A stretch of DNA of 64,000 nucleotides from Pseudomonas poae. Its GTDB lineage: Bacteria > Pseudomonadota > Gammaproteobacteria > Pseudomonadales > Pseudomonadaceae. Where the stretch lies: positions 5,618,001-5,682,000 of the forward strand of contig CP110972.1 of assembly GCA_028869255.1 (NCBI GenBank), given 5' to 3'. The notes under the pieces were generated by a model. It ran no database searches and was not told the DNA's origin. It was given only the letters and a program-made list of their open reading frames with translations. Below, in pieces: positions 1 through 9,096 of this stretch. Each line of letters begins with the position of its first letter. Position 1 is the stretch's first letter. A program made the position numbers and the translations under genes.

Positions 1-10
1 GCACACACGT

Positions 11-102
11 CCTGTGGGAGCTGGCTTGCCTGCGATGCAAGCGCCGCGGTATGTCAGTCACACCGCGGCGATGCTATCGCAGGCAAGCCAGCTCCCACAG
101 GG
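11..102. repeat. REP pair (inverted)
   Basis: Two arms of a Pseudomonas REP sequence (cctgtgggagctggcttgcc and its complement) face each other across a short spacer. It lies just past the stop of the sulfate-binding protein gene, where such elements often act as mRNA 3' ends. Confidence 0.85.
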
Positions 103-130
103 CATAGCGTGCGCCACCAGATTGTGTTGG

Positions 131-1141
131 TTACTGCGCGGTGTAAATCTGATCGAACACGCCGCCGTCGTTAAAGAATTTCGGTTGGGCAGTTTTCCAG
201 CCGCCGAAGTCTTTGTCGATAGTCACCAGGTCCAGTTTCGGGAACTGCTGGGCGTATTTGGCGGCCACTTTTGCATCGCGTGGGCGGTAGAAATTCTTCG
301 CCGCAATCTCCTGGCCAGCCGGGCTGTACAGGTGCTTCAGGTATTCGGTGGCGATTTCGGTGTTGCCCTTTTTCTCGGCGTTCTTGTCGACCACGGCCAC
401 CGGCGGCTCCGCGAGGATCGACAGCGAAGGCACGACGATATCGAACTTGTCGGCGCCGCCGTCTTCTTTCAGCGCCAGGAACGCTTCGTTTTCCCAGGCC
501 AGCAACACGTCACCCTGACCGTTGTTGACGAAGGTGATGGTCGAACCGCGAGCACCGGTGTCGAGGATCGGCACGTGCTTGAACAGCTCTTTCACGTATT
601 CCTGGGCCTTGGCTTCGCTGCCACCGGATTTGAGGCCATAGGCCCAGGCGGCGAGGAAGTTCCAGCGCGCACCACCGGAGGTTTTCGGATTAGGAGTGAT
701 CACCGACACATCTTTCTTGATCAGGTCGCCCCAATCCTTGATGCCTTTAGGGTTGCCCTTGCGCACCAGGAACACGATGGTCGAGGTGTACGGGGTGCTG
801 GCGTCCGGCAGGCGGGTTTGCCAGTTTTCCGGCAGGGTCTTGCCCAGCTTGGCGATTTCGTCGATGTCGCCGGCCAGGGCCAGGGTGACCACGTCGGCGC
901 GCAGGCCGTCGATCACTGCACGGCCTTGCTTGCCCGAACCACCGTGGGATTGCTGGATCTTCACATTGTCGCCGGGGTGGGACTGTTTCCAGAAGGTGGT
1001 GAACTCAGCGTTGTAATCCTGGTACAGCTCACGGGTAGGGTCGTACGAGACGTTGAGCAACTCGTAGTCCTTGGCAACGGCGGAACCTGCAAACACGGCA
1101 CTGGCCAGGGCGGCCAGGGCATAACGGCGAATCGACGACAT
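131..1141 (-). CDS. sbp: Sulfate ABC transporter substrate-binding protein
   Basis: This 336-residue periplasmic protein captures sulfate (or thiosulfate) and delivers it to the CysTWA membrane transporter. A signal peptide ends at about residue 23 (GSAVA before KDYELLNV). The mature part has the family signatures YDPTRELY near the N-terminus, SHGGSGKQ around residues 65-72 and [10 protein letters not shown] around residue 150. The length is typical of Sbp/CysP proteins. The small sulfur-starvation gene oscA lies about 70 bp upstream on the same strand, so both are probably expressed under sulfate limitation. The transporter permeases are not in the window. Sbp and CysP are hard to tell apart by eye; sbp is chosen because the neighbour order matches the P. 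aeruginosa sbp locus as remembered. Confidence 0.93.
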   Translation of the reverse strand: MSSIRRYALAALASAVFAGSAVAKDYELLNVSYDPTRELYQDYNAEFTTFWKQSHPGDNVKIQQSHGGSGKQGRAVIDGLRADVVTLALAGDIDEIAKLGKTLPENWQTRLPDASTPYTSTIVFLVRKGNPKGIKDWGDLIKKDVSVITPNPKTSGGARWNFLAAWAYGLKSGGSEAKAQEYVKELFKHVPILDTGARGSTITFVNNGQGDVLLAWENEAFLALKEDGGADKFDIVVPSLSILAEPPVAVVDKNAEKKGNTEIATEYLKHLYSPAGQEIAAKNFYRPRDAKVAAKYAQQFPKLDLVTIDKDFGGWKTAQPKFFNDGGVFDQIYTAQ

Positions 1142-1209
1142 AGAAGCTCCTGAAAATTCTTGGGTGTTGGCTTTTTCTTATAGTGACGGGGGTCTATCGC
1201 CGTTATTGC

Positions 1210-1392
1210 TTAGCTCGGTTTGTTACCCGGGTTCTGCAAACGGAATTTTTCTTTGCGTTCGATCTGTACCACTTGAGCGTTATGCACAGTGATTTCCACC
1301 GCGCCAAACCGCAGATCGCGCAGGGCGCTCTGGATCTCACGCAAAATGGCTGCTTCGTCCTGGCCGTCGACGCTACGTAGAGATGCGCTCAT
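1210..1392 (-). CDS. oscA: Sulfur-starvation protein OscA (DUF2292)
   Basis: This is a 60-residue protein of the DUF2292/YezD family. OscA was described in Pseudomonas as needed for use of organosulfur compounds under chromate or sulfate stress; its biochemical role is not known. The family core is visible as IQSALRDLRFGAVEITVHN followed by QIERKEKFR. The start at MSASLRS is preferred to an upstream in-frame ATG (1434) because AGGAGCG lies 7 bases before it. It precedes the sulfate-binding protein gene on the same strand, with about 70 bp between them, which suggests one sulfate-repressed transcript. The next 300 bases upstream hold an AT-rich probable promoter and a REP pair. Confidence 0.85.
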   Translation of the reverse strand: MSASLRSVDGQDEAAILREIQSALRDLRFGAVEITVHNAQVVQIERKEKFRLQNPGNKPS

Positions 1393-1587
1393 GGTCTCGC
1401 TCCTGAAATGAATAGTGCCTCGCAGTGGCGGCACTGCTTGCGGCGTGAGGCGATAGTAGATAAGCGCGGATATTCTTAAAAATACTATTTAAGAATGTTT
1501 ATATAACCAGAAAGAATTTTCTGGCAAGACGCGGGGTTGCGAGAGGATTTTGGCAGCTTGTGCTGAAATTAAGCCTTGAGAGATTCA

Positions 1588-1680
1588 AATGTGGGAGGGG
1601 GCTTGCCCCCGATGGCGGTGGGTCAGTCACTTATTGGTTGGCTGACACTCCCTCATCGGGGGCAAGCCCCTCCCACATTT
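1588..1680. repeat. REP pair (inverted)
   Basis: Arms aatgtgggagggggcttgcc and its complement enclose about 45 bases. The element sits between oscA and the 3' end of the PAS-GGDEF-EAL gene and fills most of that gap. Confidence 0.88.
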
Positions 1681-1689
1681 GACTGTATT

Positions 1690-3624
1690 TCAAGTTCGGA
1701 TAGCGGGAGCTCTATCCCAATCAATCGCCTGCGCCGGCATCGGCCGCCCGAACCAATACCCCTGCCCCATATCGCACGCCTGATCCAACAAAAACCGCGC
1801 CTGCTCTACCTGCTCAATCCCTTCGGCGTGCACCTGCATGCCCATGCTTTTGGCCAGGGCGATCACCACCCGCACAATCGCGGCGTCATCTTCGTCCCAC
1901 GGCAGCCCGGCGACAAAACCCTGGTCGATCTTGAGTTTCTGCACCGGCAGGCGCTTGAGGCGCAGCAGGGAGGAATAGCCGGTACCGAAGTCGTCGATGG
2001 CCAGGCGCAAGCCCAGTTCGCGCAGGCGGTGCAGTTGCTCGAGGGCCACTTCCGGGTCGTCCATCACTGCACTTTCGGTGACTTCCAGTTCAAGGTAGGC
2101 CGGGTCCAGGCCGGTGTCGTGCAGCACCTGAGCGACTTGCTCGTACAATTCGCGTCGGGCAAATAGCCGGCTGGACACATTGATCGCGATAAAGCCCAGC
2201 GGCGCACCGTCGGCCAGCCATTGGCACATCTGGCGGCAGGCTTGGTCCATGACCCAAGCGTCGATATCGGCGATCAGCCCGGTGCGTTCGGCGATCGGGA
2301 TAAATTCGCCCGGCGGCACCAGCCCGCGTTCCGGGTGCTGCCAGCGCACCAGGGCTTCTACGCCCACCAGGCGGCTGTTGTGCAGGTCGTGCACCGGCTG
2401 GTAATAGACGCGCAGCTCCTGCTGGTCGAGGGCGCGCCGCAGTTCACTGGCGATTTCCACGCGGTTCTGGGCGTGGGCCGTGAGTTCTTCGGTGTACAGC
2501 GCGTAGCCTTCGCGGCCGGCGCTCTTGGCCTTGAACAGCGCGGAGTCGGCATTGCGCAGCAGTTGTTCGGCGCTCAAGGCGTCATTGGGAAACAGGCTGA
2601 TGCCGATGCTGGCGCTGATAAACAGCTGGTGGCCGTCGAACCTGAACGGTTGCTTCATCGCCTCCAGCATGCGTTGCGCCAACGCGGCCGCCTGCACCAC
2701 CTGCGGGCAGCTTTCCATCAGCACGGCAAACTCGTCCCCGCCCAGGCGCGCCAGGGTCACGCCGGGGCCGAACAAGCCCAGCAGGCGTTCGCTCACGACT
2801 TTGAGCAATTGGTCACCGACGTTATGGCCAAGGCTGTCGTTGATGATCTTGAAGTGGTCCAGGTCCAGCAACAGCAGGGCGCAGCCGCGCTTGTGGATTT
2901 GCGCCGAGGCCAGCGCCTGCTCGGCGCGGTCGGTAAACAGCAGGCGGTTGGGCAGGTCGGTCAGGGGGTCGTGATGCGCCAGGTGGGCCAGCTCGTGCTC
3001 GGAATCCTTGATGGCGGTGATATCGGAAAATACCGCGACATAATGGCTGACTTGGCCAAGGTCATCGCGGATTACCCGAATGGTTTGCCACTGCGGGTAA
3101 ATCTCGCCGCTTTTGCGTCGGTTCCAGATTTCACCGCTCCATTCGCCGGTGCGCTCCAGGCACTGGAACATCTGCTGGTAAAAATGCGACGAATGGCGCC
3201 CGGACTTGAACAGGCTGGGTTCGCGCCCCATGACGTCTTCGCGCTGGTAGCCGGTGATCGCCATAAAGGCCCGATTCACATGCACGATCAGCCCCTGCGC
3301 GTCGGTGACCAGCACGCCTTCGCGGGTGCAATCAAACACCGCGGCGGCCTGGCGCAGGCGCTCGCGATTTTCCTGCAGCGGTTGCTGCAACTGGTGCGCA
3401 CGGGCAAAACGCGCGCATAGCAGGTAAATCGCCAGGGCACTCAGGGCCACCCACACGTACCCGCGCACTTGCAGCCAGCGCCCCAACTCCTGCGGTTCAT
3501 CGAGAAAGTTGATCAATATATGGTCGCTGAGCTGGAGCCAAGCAATGGATACCAGCAGGTATACCAGCCCCACACGCAGGGCACCTCGGTATGAAAACAG
3601 CATATGGTCAGTAATCCTTACCAA
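1690..3624 (-). CDS. pipA: PAS-GGDEF-EAL c-di-GMP phosphodiesterase (PipA-like)
   Basis: This 644-residue membrane protein turns over c-di-GMP. Two hydrophobic segments (about residues 15-35 and 53-70) anchor it, followed by a PAS domain (about 85-210), GGDEF (about 215-375) and EAL (about 390-635). The GGDEF motif is intact (RLGGDEF), but the usual RxxD inhibitory site five residues before it is missing (GPGV instead). The EAL domain keeps EALVRW, the ELEVTE glutamate, DDFGTGYSS, the KID lysine and HAEGIE, so phosphodiesterase activity is expected. The gene lies between oscA and the desaturase, as PA0285 does in P. aeruginosa; PA0285 was reported as PipA, a phosphodiesterase affecting aggregation and Pf phage production. 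The symbol rests on remembered synteny, not on alignment. Confidence 0.85.
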   Translation of the reverse strand: MVRITDHMLFSYRGALRVGLVYLLVSIAWLQLSDHILINFLDEPQELGRWLQVRGYVWVALSALAIYLLCARFARAHQLQQPLQENRERLRQAAAVFDCTREGVLVTDAQGLIVHVNRAFMAITGYQREDVMGREPSLFKSGRHSSHFYQQMFQCLERTGEWSGEIWNRRKSGEIYPQWQTIRVIRDDLGQVSHYVAVFSDITAIKDSEHELAHLAHHDPLTDLPNRLLFTDRAEQALASAQIHKRGCALLLLDLDHFKIINDSLGHNVGDQLLKVVSERLLGLFGPGVTLARLGGDEFAVLMESCPQVVQAAALAQRMLEAMKQPFRFDGHQLFISASIGISLFPNDALSAEQLLRNADSALFKAKSAGREGYALYTEELTAHAQNRVEIASELRRALDQQELRVYYQPVHDLHNSRLVGVEALVRWQHPERGLVPPGEFIPIAERTGLIADIDAWVMDQACRQMCQWLADGAPLGFIAINVSSRLFARRELYEQVAQVLHDTGLDPAYLELEVTESAVMDDPEVALEQLHRLRELGLRLAIDDFGTGYSSLLRLKRLPVQKLKIDQGFVAGLPWDEDDAAIVRVVIALAKSMGMQVHAEGIEQVEQARFLLDQACDMGQGYWFGRPMPAQAIDWDRAPAIRT

Positions 3625-3768
3625 AAAAACAGAATCGCCCTACAAAGGCTGCGGATTATAGAATAAGAAACATCCAGTCACTCCTATCTGAAAGGGCGGC
3701 TGGTTTTCTCTGTAGGCTTAGTGATAATGCGTGAGCTGGTTTTTCTTTTTCTGAGGGCCATACAGCCT

Positions 3769-4953
3769 ATGTGGTACAACGGTTTTCTTGACTTGTCAGC
3801 CTGGCAACTGGTGGCAGTCACTCTGTTGATGACCCACGTGACCATCGTTGGCGTCACGGTTTATCTGCATCGTTATTCAGCCCATCGCTCCCTGGAGCTC
3901 AATGCCGGCCTGAAACACTTCTTCCGCTTCTGGCTGTGGCTGACCACGGCGCAGAACACCCGCGAGTGGACCGCCATCCACCGCAAACACCACGCCAAAT
4001 GCGAAACCGTCGATGACCCGCACAGCCCGGTGATCAAGGGCCTGTCCACCGTATTGCGCAAAGGCGCCGAGCTGTACCGCGCCGAGGCGGAAAACCCCGA
4101 GACCCTGCGCATCTACGGCAAGAACTGCCCGGACGACTGGATCGAACGCAAGCTCTACACCCCCTACCCGCTGTTGGGTGTGGCGATCATGGGCGTGATC
4201 GACCTGCTGCTGTTCGGCACCATCGGCATCACCATCTGGGCGATCCAGATGATGTGGATTCCATTCTGGGCCGCCGGTGTGATCAACGGCCTGGGGCACG
4301 CCGTGGGCTATCGCAACTTCGAATGCCGTGACGCCGCCACCAACCTGGTGCCGTGGGGCATCATCGTGGGCGGCGAAGAGCTGCACAACAACCACCACAC
4401 CTATCCCAACTCGGCCAAGTTGTCGGTGAAGAAGTGGGAGTTCGACCTCGGTTGGGCCTGGATCAAGGTGTTCAGCTTCCTGCGCCTGGCCAAGGTGCAG
4501 CGCGTTGCACCGATTGCCCATCGCGTGGAAGGCAAGGGCCACCTGGACATGGACACCGCCATGGCGATCCTCAACAACCGCTTCCAGATCATGGCCCAGT
4601 ACCGCAAGTTGGTGATCGGCCCACTGGTCAAGCAGGAGCTGGAGAAGGTCGATCACTCGGTGCGCCACCAATTCCATCGCGCCAAGCGATTGTTGTCGCG
4701 TGAGACCAGCTTGCTCGATGACCGCCACCACGTGCGCATCCAGAGCATGCTCGAGCACAGCCAGGCCCTGAAGGTGATCTATGAAAAGCGCCTGGCGCTG
4801 CAGCAGATCTGGCTCAAAACCAGCTCCAATGGCCACGATATGCTGGCCGCCATCAAGGAATGGGTGCACGAAGCCGAGGCCAGCGGCATCCAATCCCTGC
4901 GGGATTTTGCCCACCAATTGAAGACCTATTCGCTGCGTCCTGCGGCGGTCTGA
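3769..4953 (+). CDS. desA: Phospholipid delta-9 fatty acid desaturase DesA
   Basis: This 394-residue di-iron membrane desaturase introduces a cis double bond at position 9 of acyl chains, adjusting membrane fluidity aerobically. Three histidine boxes are present: HRYSAH at residue 34, HRKHH at 71 and HNNHH at 206. Hydrophobic pairs flank the boxes. The C-terminal third is soluble and helical. The start MWYNGF is chosen because it gives the usual length of the Pseudomonas family and has GAGGG 11 bases upstream. An in-frame GTG (3721) and ATG (3727) upstream have no clear ribosome binding site. It is divergent from the PAS-GGDEF-EAL gene. By position it matches P. aeruginosa DesA (PA0286), which acts on phospholipid-bound chains. 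Confidence 0.88.
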   Translation: MWYNGFLDLSAWQLVAVTLLMTHVTIVGVTVYLHRYSAHRSLELNAGLKHFFRFWLWLTTAQNTREWTAIHRKHHAKCETVDDPHSPVIKGLSTVLRKGAELYRAEAENPETLRIYGKNCPDDWIERKLYTPYPLLGVAIMGVIDLLLFGTIGITIWAIQMMWIPFWAAGVINGLGHAVGYRNFECRDAATNLVPWGIIVGGEELHNNHHTYPNSAKLSVKKWEFDLGWAWIKVFSFLRLAKVQRVAPIAHRVEGKGHLDMDTAMAILNNRFQIMAQYRKLVIGPLVKQELEKVDHSVRHQFHRAKRLLSRETSLLDDRHHVRIQSMLEHSQALKVIYEKRLALQQIWLKTSSNGHDMLAAIKEWVHEAEASGIQSLRDFAHQLKTYSLRPAAV

Positions 4954-4960
4954 ACGTGAC

Positions 4961-4982
4961 GTGGGAGGGCTTGCCCTCCCAC
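4961..4982. terminator. REP-like hairpin after desA
   Basis: A near-perfect palindrome, gtgggagggc ttgccctcccac, starts 7 bases after the desaturase stop. It is a single, shortened REP arm and is likely to protect or end the desaturase mRNA. There is no T run, so termination itself is uncertain. Confidence 0.55.
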
Positions 4983-5141
4983 CTATCAGCTTTTTGGCGT
5001 CATTTCTCGGACACCGGCAATCGGTCCTGTTGACGGAACTTCACTGCAATTCGCCTCTCTCAATGAACACTTCGCCATCATGGTGACCCCTTGTAGTGAC
5101 CGCTGCTCCATCCTGCGGCGCGCCCAGAGAGAGTTGTGCCG

Positions 5142-6143
5142 ATGGTTCACGAAAAGTCCCACGTAACCGATACGCCCACTGCTGAGCATCCTCGCCCGGC
5201 GGCAGCGGCGACCCTGCTGGCGCTGATGCATGCCCAGGGCGAAGTCGAGCGGCTGAGTGAGCGCGAACAGTTGCTGAGTTCACTGCTGGTCAGCGTGAAT
5301 GCCGTGCTTTGGGCCATCGATTGGGCGACGCGTCGCGTACTCTACGTGAGCCCCGCCTACGAGCGCGTGTTCGGCCGTTCCGCCGGCCTGCTGCTGGCCG
5401 ACCATCGGGAATGGCGCAACAGCATCCACCCAGAAGACCTCGACTATGCCGAACACAGTCTGGCGCGCGTGTTGGAGCAAGGCGCCGTGGAAGACCGCGA
5501 ATACCGCATCATCACTGCAGACGGGCAAATCCGCTGGCTGAGCGACAAGTGCTACATCAACCAGCAGGTCGAACCCGGCGAGCCGGTGATTGTGGTGGGC
5601 ATGGCCGAGGACATCACCGAAAAGAAACAAATGGAGCTGGAACTGCACCGCCTGGCCACCACTGACGTGCTGACCCAGAGCAGTAACCGTCGGCATTTCT
5701 TCGAATGCGCCAACCATGCCTTCGACAGCGCCTGTGCTCAGGGCGCACCGCTGGCCTTTCTGCTGCTGGACATCGACGACTTCAAGGACGTCAACGACAC
5801 CTACGGCCACCTGGAGGGCGACCAGGTGCTGCGGCGTATCGCCGAGAGCGGCCGTGGGGTGTTGCGCCGTGGTGACCTGTTCGGGCGCATTGGGGGCGAA
5901 GAGTTCGCCGCCGTATTGCCCGGGTGTGCACCGCAGATGGCGCTACAGGTGGCCGAGCGACTGGGCAGGGAGATTCAGGAATTGAGCTTCAACTATGAAG
6001 GCCAAGCGTTCAGCGTGACCATCAGCCAGGGCCTGGCCAGCCTCACTGAGCAGGACTCGACCCTGGACAGCCTGTTTGCCCGCGCCGACGCGGCCATGTA
6101 TGAGGCCAAGCGCCTGGGCAAAAACCGCGTGGTCGCGGGTTAA
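5142..6143 (+). CDS. PAS domain diguanylate cyclase
   Basis: This 333-residue protein makes c-di-GMP from two GTP. A short helical N-terminus (to about residue 45) leads to a PAS domain of the PAS_3 type (about 45-160, with HPEDL and WLSDKCY), then a GGDEF domain (about 165-330). The active-site motif is GGEEF, and an RxxD inhibitory site (RRGD) lies exactly five residues before it, so product feedback is expected. There are no membrane segments, so it is cytoplasmic. The ATG at 5142 is chosen; an in-frame GTG at 5136 is possible. In P. aeruginosa a similar gene (PA0290) sits a few genes past desA; the guanidinopropionate genes found between them there are absent here. Confidence 0.88.
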   Translation: MVHEKSHVTDTPTAEHPRPAAAATLLALMHAQGEVERLSEREQLLSSLLVSVNAVLWAIDWATRRVLYVSPAYERVFGRSAGLLLADHREWRNSIHPEDLDYAEHSLARVLEQGAVEDREYRIITADGQIRWLSDKCYINQQVEPGEPVIVVGMAEDITEKKQMELELHRLATTDVLTQSSNRRHFFECANHAFDSACAQGAPLAFLLLDIDDFKDVNDTYGHLEGDQVLRRIAESGRGVLRRGDLFGRIGGEEFAAVLPGCAPQMALQVAERLGREIQELSFNYEGQAFSVTISQGLASLTEQDSTLDSLFARADAAMYEAKRLGKNRVVAG

Positions 6144-6178
6144 AGCCGAACACGTTCATCTGCCACAGTGAAAATCCC

Positions 6179-6271
6179 ATGTGGGGGCGGGCTTGCTCGC
6201 GAATGTGGCGTGTCAGCCAATATACTCAGTGACTGAGACACCGTATTCGCGGGCAAGCCCGCTCCCACATT
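6179..6271. repeat. REP pair (inverted)
   Basis: Arms atgtgggggcgggcttgc and a complementary copy lie between the convergent ends of the PAS-GGDEF gene and the receiver-HDOD gene. A bidirectional 3'-end role is likely. Confidence 0.87.
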
Positions 6272-6287
6272 TGGGTCTCGTCGCCCT

Positions 6288-7496
6288 CTAGGACTTGCGC
6301 ACCCGCGTCAGCTCGGCCAACCCCACCTTCAGCAGACGTGCGGTCTTGCTCGCGGCCAGTTCTTCCAGCCCCTCGTGCTCGGTCAATCGCGCCATTTGCG
6401 CCGCCAGGTTCACCACCAGTGCATCCCGGGCATACACACCGCCCTCCAGGGAATAAATCGCCGCGATCAATTGGCGCAACGCCAACGGCAACCGCCAACG
6501 GGCCCGCAGTGCCGAGCCATAGGCCGCGCCAAAGGTGTAGAGGGCTTCGCCGATCGCTTCATCATCCAGCGCACCGCCGCCCTGACGCCAGTCTTCCAGG
6601 CAGCGCAACAGCGCCAAGTCGCCCAGCCGATGGAGGATACCGGCGCTGTAGCAGCGCTCATGGTCCAGCGCCAACATATGTGCCAGACGCAGGGCATAGT
6701 CGGCGGTGTCCTGGGACAATTGCCAGTGACGCTGCGCATACGCCATCAGGCCCGGATCCGCCAACACCACGTTGTGCTTGAGCGCCAGGCCCAGGATCAG
6801 GTTCATGCTTTGCCCGGGCGCCAGCGTGTTCAGGGCTGCGGGCAGAGTTTGCACCGGTATGCCGTGATGGCCGGCGCTGTTAGCGGCGGCGATCAGCACG
6901 GCGGTAATTTGTGGGTCCATGCGCACCCGGTCTTCGAGGTGCTTGAGGTCCAGGCCGTCCGGGCCGAGGCTGTGTTGCACGGCGGCTCTTACGTCGACCC
7001 GCAACGGCGCACCATCGGACGCCTCGCGGCGGCGCTCGAGGAATACCGGCAAGGTCATGCCGGGCGCCAGCGGCGGAATCTCGCAATACACGCTTTCGCC
7101 TTCGTTCAGCAGCAGGTCTTGCAGACGCTGCGTCAGGCCTTCCATGTTCAGGGGTTTGGTCAAATACGCCGTAGGCGCCAGGGGCAAGGCTTCGCGCACG
7201 CTGGCGCTGTCGTTGCGACTGCTCAGCAGAATGAACGGCAGCGCGGGCGAGCGGCGTTTCTGGCGCACGTTGCGCAACAGGCTCAGCCCATCAATGCCTG
7301 GCAGCTCCCAATCCGCCAGGATCAGGTCGTAGGGCTTTTCGCGCAGCAGCGTGGCCGCTTGCTGCCCGTCGGCACACACATCCAGCCGCGCATCACAGCG
7401 CACATTCAACAGTACTTGCTTGAGCAGGTCCCGCGACCAGGGGTCCGCTTCGGCAATCAGTACGCGGGGTACAGCGGGTAAATCAACAGCAATCAT
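6288..7496 (-). CDS. Response regulator with HDOD output domain
   Basis: This is a 402-residue cytoplasmic protein. Residues about 10-130 form a CheY-like receiver: an acidic pair near the start (EADPW), the phospho-acceptor aspartate in ILADWELPG, and the conserved lysine in YLTKPLN. Residues about 170-370 resemble an HDOD domain, a catalytically inactive relative of HD phosphohydrolases found in signalling proteins; LALDHERCYSAGILHRLGD is typical. No histidine kinase is adjacent, so its partner is unknown. It is transcribed away from the gab genes and separated from gabT by a terminator. HDOD proteins often feed into c-di-GMP or motility control, and c-di-GMP genes are neighbours, but a link here is only inference. 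Confidence 0.8.
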   Translation of the reverse strand: MIAVDLPAVPRVLIAEADPWSRDLLKQVLLNVRCDARLDVCADGQQAATLLREKPYDLILADWELPGIDGLSLLRNVRQKRRSPALPFILLSSRNDSASVREALPLAPTAYLTKPLNMEGLTQRLQDLLLNEGESVYCEIPPLAPGMTLPVFLERRREASDGAPLRVDVRAAVQHSLGPDGLDLKHLEDRVRMDPQITAVLIAAANSAGHHGIPVQTLPAALNTLAPGQSMNLILGLALKHNVVLADPGLMAYAQRHWQLSQDTADYALRLAHMLALDHERCYSAGILHRLGDLALLRCLEDWRQGGGALDDEAIGEALYTFGAAYGSALRARWRLPLALRQLIAAIYSLEGGVYARDALVVNLAAQMARLTEHEGLEELAASKTARLLKVGLAELTRVRKS

Positions 7497-7585
7497 CCTG
7501 CACGCTCCATCGGCAATGCTGGAACCTTAGACAATGGAGGCGCATACGTACAATGAACAAGGCCTGAATGTGCGGTGATCGGCAT

Positions 7586-7613
7586 AAAAAAACCCGCCGA
7601 AGCGGGTTTTTTT
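7586..7613 (-). terminator. Rho-independent terminator after gabT
   Basis: The stem aacccgc-cgaa-gcgggtt is flanked by A and T runs and lies 24 bases past the gabT stop on the minus strand. Runs on both sides let it work in both directions. Confidence 0.9.
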
Positions 7614-7636
7614 CTGTCGATCAGTTCAGCTTCCGC

Positions 7637-8914
7637 TTACAGCTCGGAGAAGCACTCTTCAATGATCGCCAGGCCTTTGTCGAGTTGCTCGTCCGGCGAG
7701 GTCAACGGCACCAGCACGCGCAACACGTTGCCATAGGTGCCGCAGGACAGCAGGATCAGGCCCTTGTCACGCGCCTTGGCCACCACGGAAGCGACAGCGG
7801 CCGCATTCGGCTTGTGGCTGTCGCCACCTTCGAACAGCTCGACCGCGATCATCGCGCCCAGGGCACGCACTTCGCCAATCACCGGGTACTTGGCCTGAAT
7901 GGCTTTGAGGCCAGTCACCAGGCGCTCGCCGACAGCCTTGCAGCGGTCCAGCAGGTGCTCTTCTTCGAACACTTCCATCACCGCCAATGCAGCGGCGCAA
8001 GCGATCGGGCTACCGGCGTAGGTGCCGCCCAGGCCGCCTGGAGCAATGGCGTCCATGTATTCAGCCTTACCGCACACACCGGCCAACGGGAAACCGCCGG
8101 CGATGGATTTAGCGAAGGTGGTCAGGTCGGCGGCAACGCCCATCTGCTCCATGGCAAAGAACGTACCGGTACGGCCGGCACCGGTTTGCACTTCGTCGGC
8201 GATCAGCAGGATGCCGTGCTTGTCGCACAGTTCGCGCAGGCGCTTCATGAAGGATTTAGGCGCGACGTAGAAACCGCCTTCGCCCTGAACCGGCTCGATG
8301 ATGATGGCAGCGATGTCACGCGGCTCGGCATCGTTCTTGAAGATGCGTTCGATGCTGGCGATGGAATCGTCATCGCTGACGCCGTGCAGTTCATTCGGGA
8401 ACAGTGCGCGGAACACGCCGCCCGGCATCAGGCCCATGCCGGCCGAGTACGGTACGACTTTACCGGTGAGGCCCAGGGTCATCATGGTGCGGCCGTGGTA
8501 AGCGCCGGTGAAGGCAATCACGCCGGCACGGCCAGTGGCGGCGCGAGCGATTTTCACGGCGTTCTCAACCGCTTCGGAACCGGTGGTGACCAGCAGGGTT
8601 TTCTTGGCGAAATCACCTGGGACCTTGGCGTTGATTTTTTCGCACAGCTCCACGTAAGGCTCGTAGGCCAGAACCTGGAAGCAGGTGTGGGTCAGCTTGT
8701 TCAACTGCTCGGTCACGGCCGCGATGATTTTCGGGTGCACATGGCCGGTGTTCAGCACGGCGATACCGCCGGCGAAGTCGATGAACTCGCGACCTTCAAC
8801 GTCGGTCACGGTGGCGTTCTTCGCGGATTCGGCGAAGATCGGGTGAATCTGGCCAACACCACGCGGTACAGCGGCTTCGCGGCGTTTCATCAAGGATGCG
8901 TTGGTCTTGCTCAT
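7637..8914 (-). CDS. gabT: 4-aminobutyrate aminotransferase
   Basis: This 425-residue PLP enzyme transfers the amino group of GABA to 2-oxoglutarate, giving succinate semialdehyde and glutamate. It is a class III aminotransferase: the cofactor-binding segment TTGSEAVENA, the AYHGRT motif, IADEVQTG (the aspartate holding the PLP ring nitrogen) and the Schiff-base lysine at about residue 269 (TFAKSIAGG) are all present. The start MSKTNASL is favoured by GAGGAC 6 bases upstream over an in-frame ATG six codons earlier. The dehydrogenase gabD lies 180 bp upstream on the same strand, so the two steps from GABA to succinate are co-directional. The order gabD-gabT is usual in Pseudomonas. Confidence 0.96.
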   Translation of the reverse strand: MSKTNASLMKRREAAVPRGVGQIHPIFAESAKNATVTDVEGREFIDFAGGIAVLNTGHVHPKIIAAVTEQLNKLTHTCFQVLAYEPYVELCEKINAKVPGDFAKKTLLVTTGSEAVENAVKIARAATGRAGVIAFTGAYHGRTMMTLGLTGKVVPYSAGMGLMPGGVFRALFPNELHGVSDDDSIASIERIFKNDAEPRDIAAIIIEPVQGEGGFYVAPKSFMKRLRELCDKHGILLIADEVQTGAGRTGTFFAMEQMGVAADLTTFAKSIAGGFPLAGVCGKAEYMDAIAPGGLGGTYAGSPIACAAALAVMEVFEEEHLLDRCKAVGERLVTGLKAIQAKYPVIGEVRALGAMIAVELFEGGDSHKPNAAAVASVVAKARDKGLILLSCGTYGNVLRVLVPLTSPDEQLDKGLAIIEECFSEL

Positions 8915-9096
8915 AAAGTCCTCATTCGCCACTCATCGGGTGGCGTGGTCCAAGGAATACGTGGCGGGGAGGCAACTACGGCAGCATGCGATGATCGACT
9001 GCCACAGCTTTCCCGGTCACTACGAAAAACGTCTTGAAACACGCATAGGGTCAGCGCTCTCGTGCCCTCTGCGTTTGCTGCGAACTCTTGCCGAGC

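Noticed and set aside
11-1680. REP arms considered as a CRISPR array
   Set aside because: Copies are far apart, arranged as inverted pairs, and have no regular spacers or cas genes nearby.
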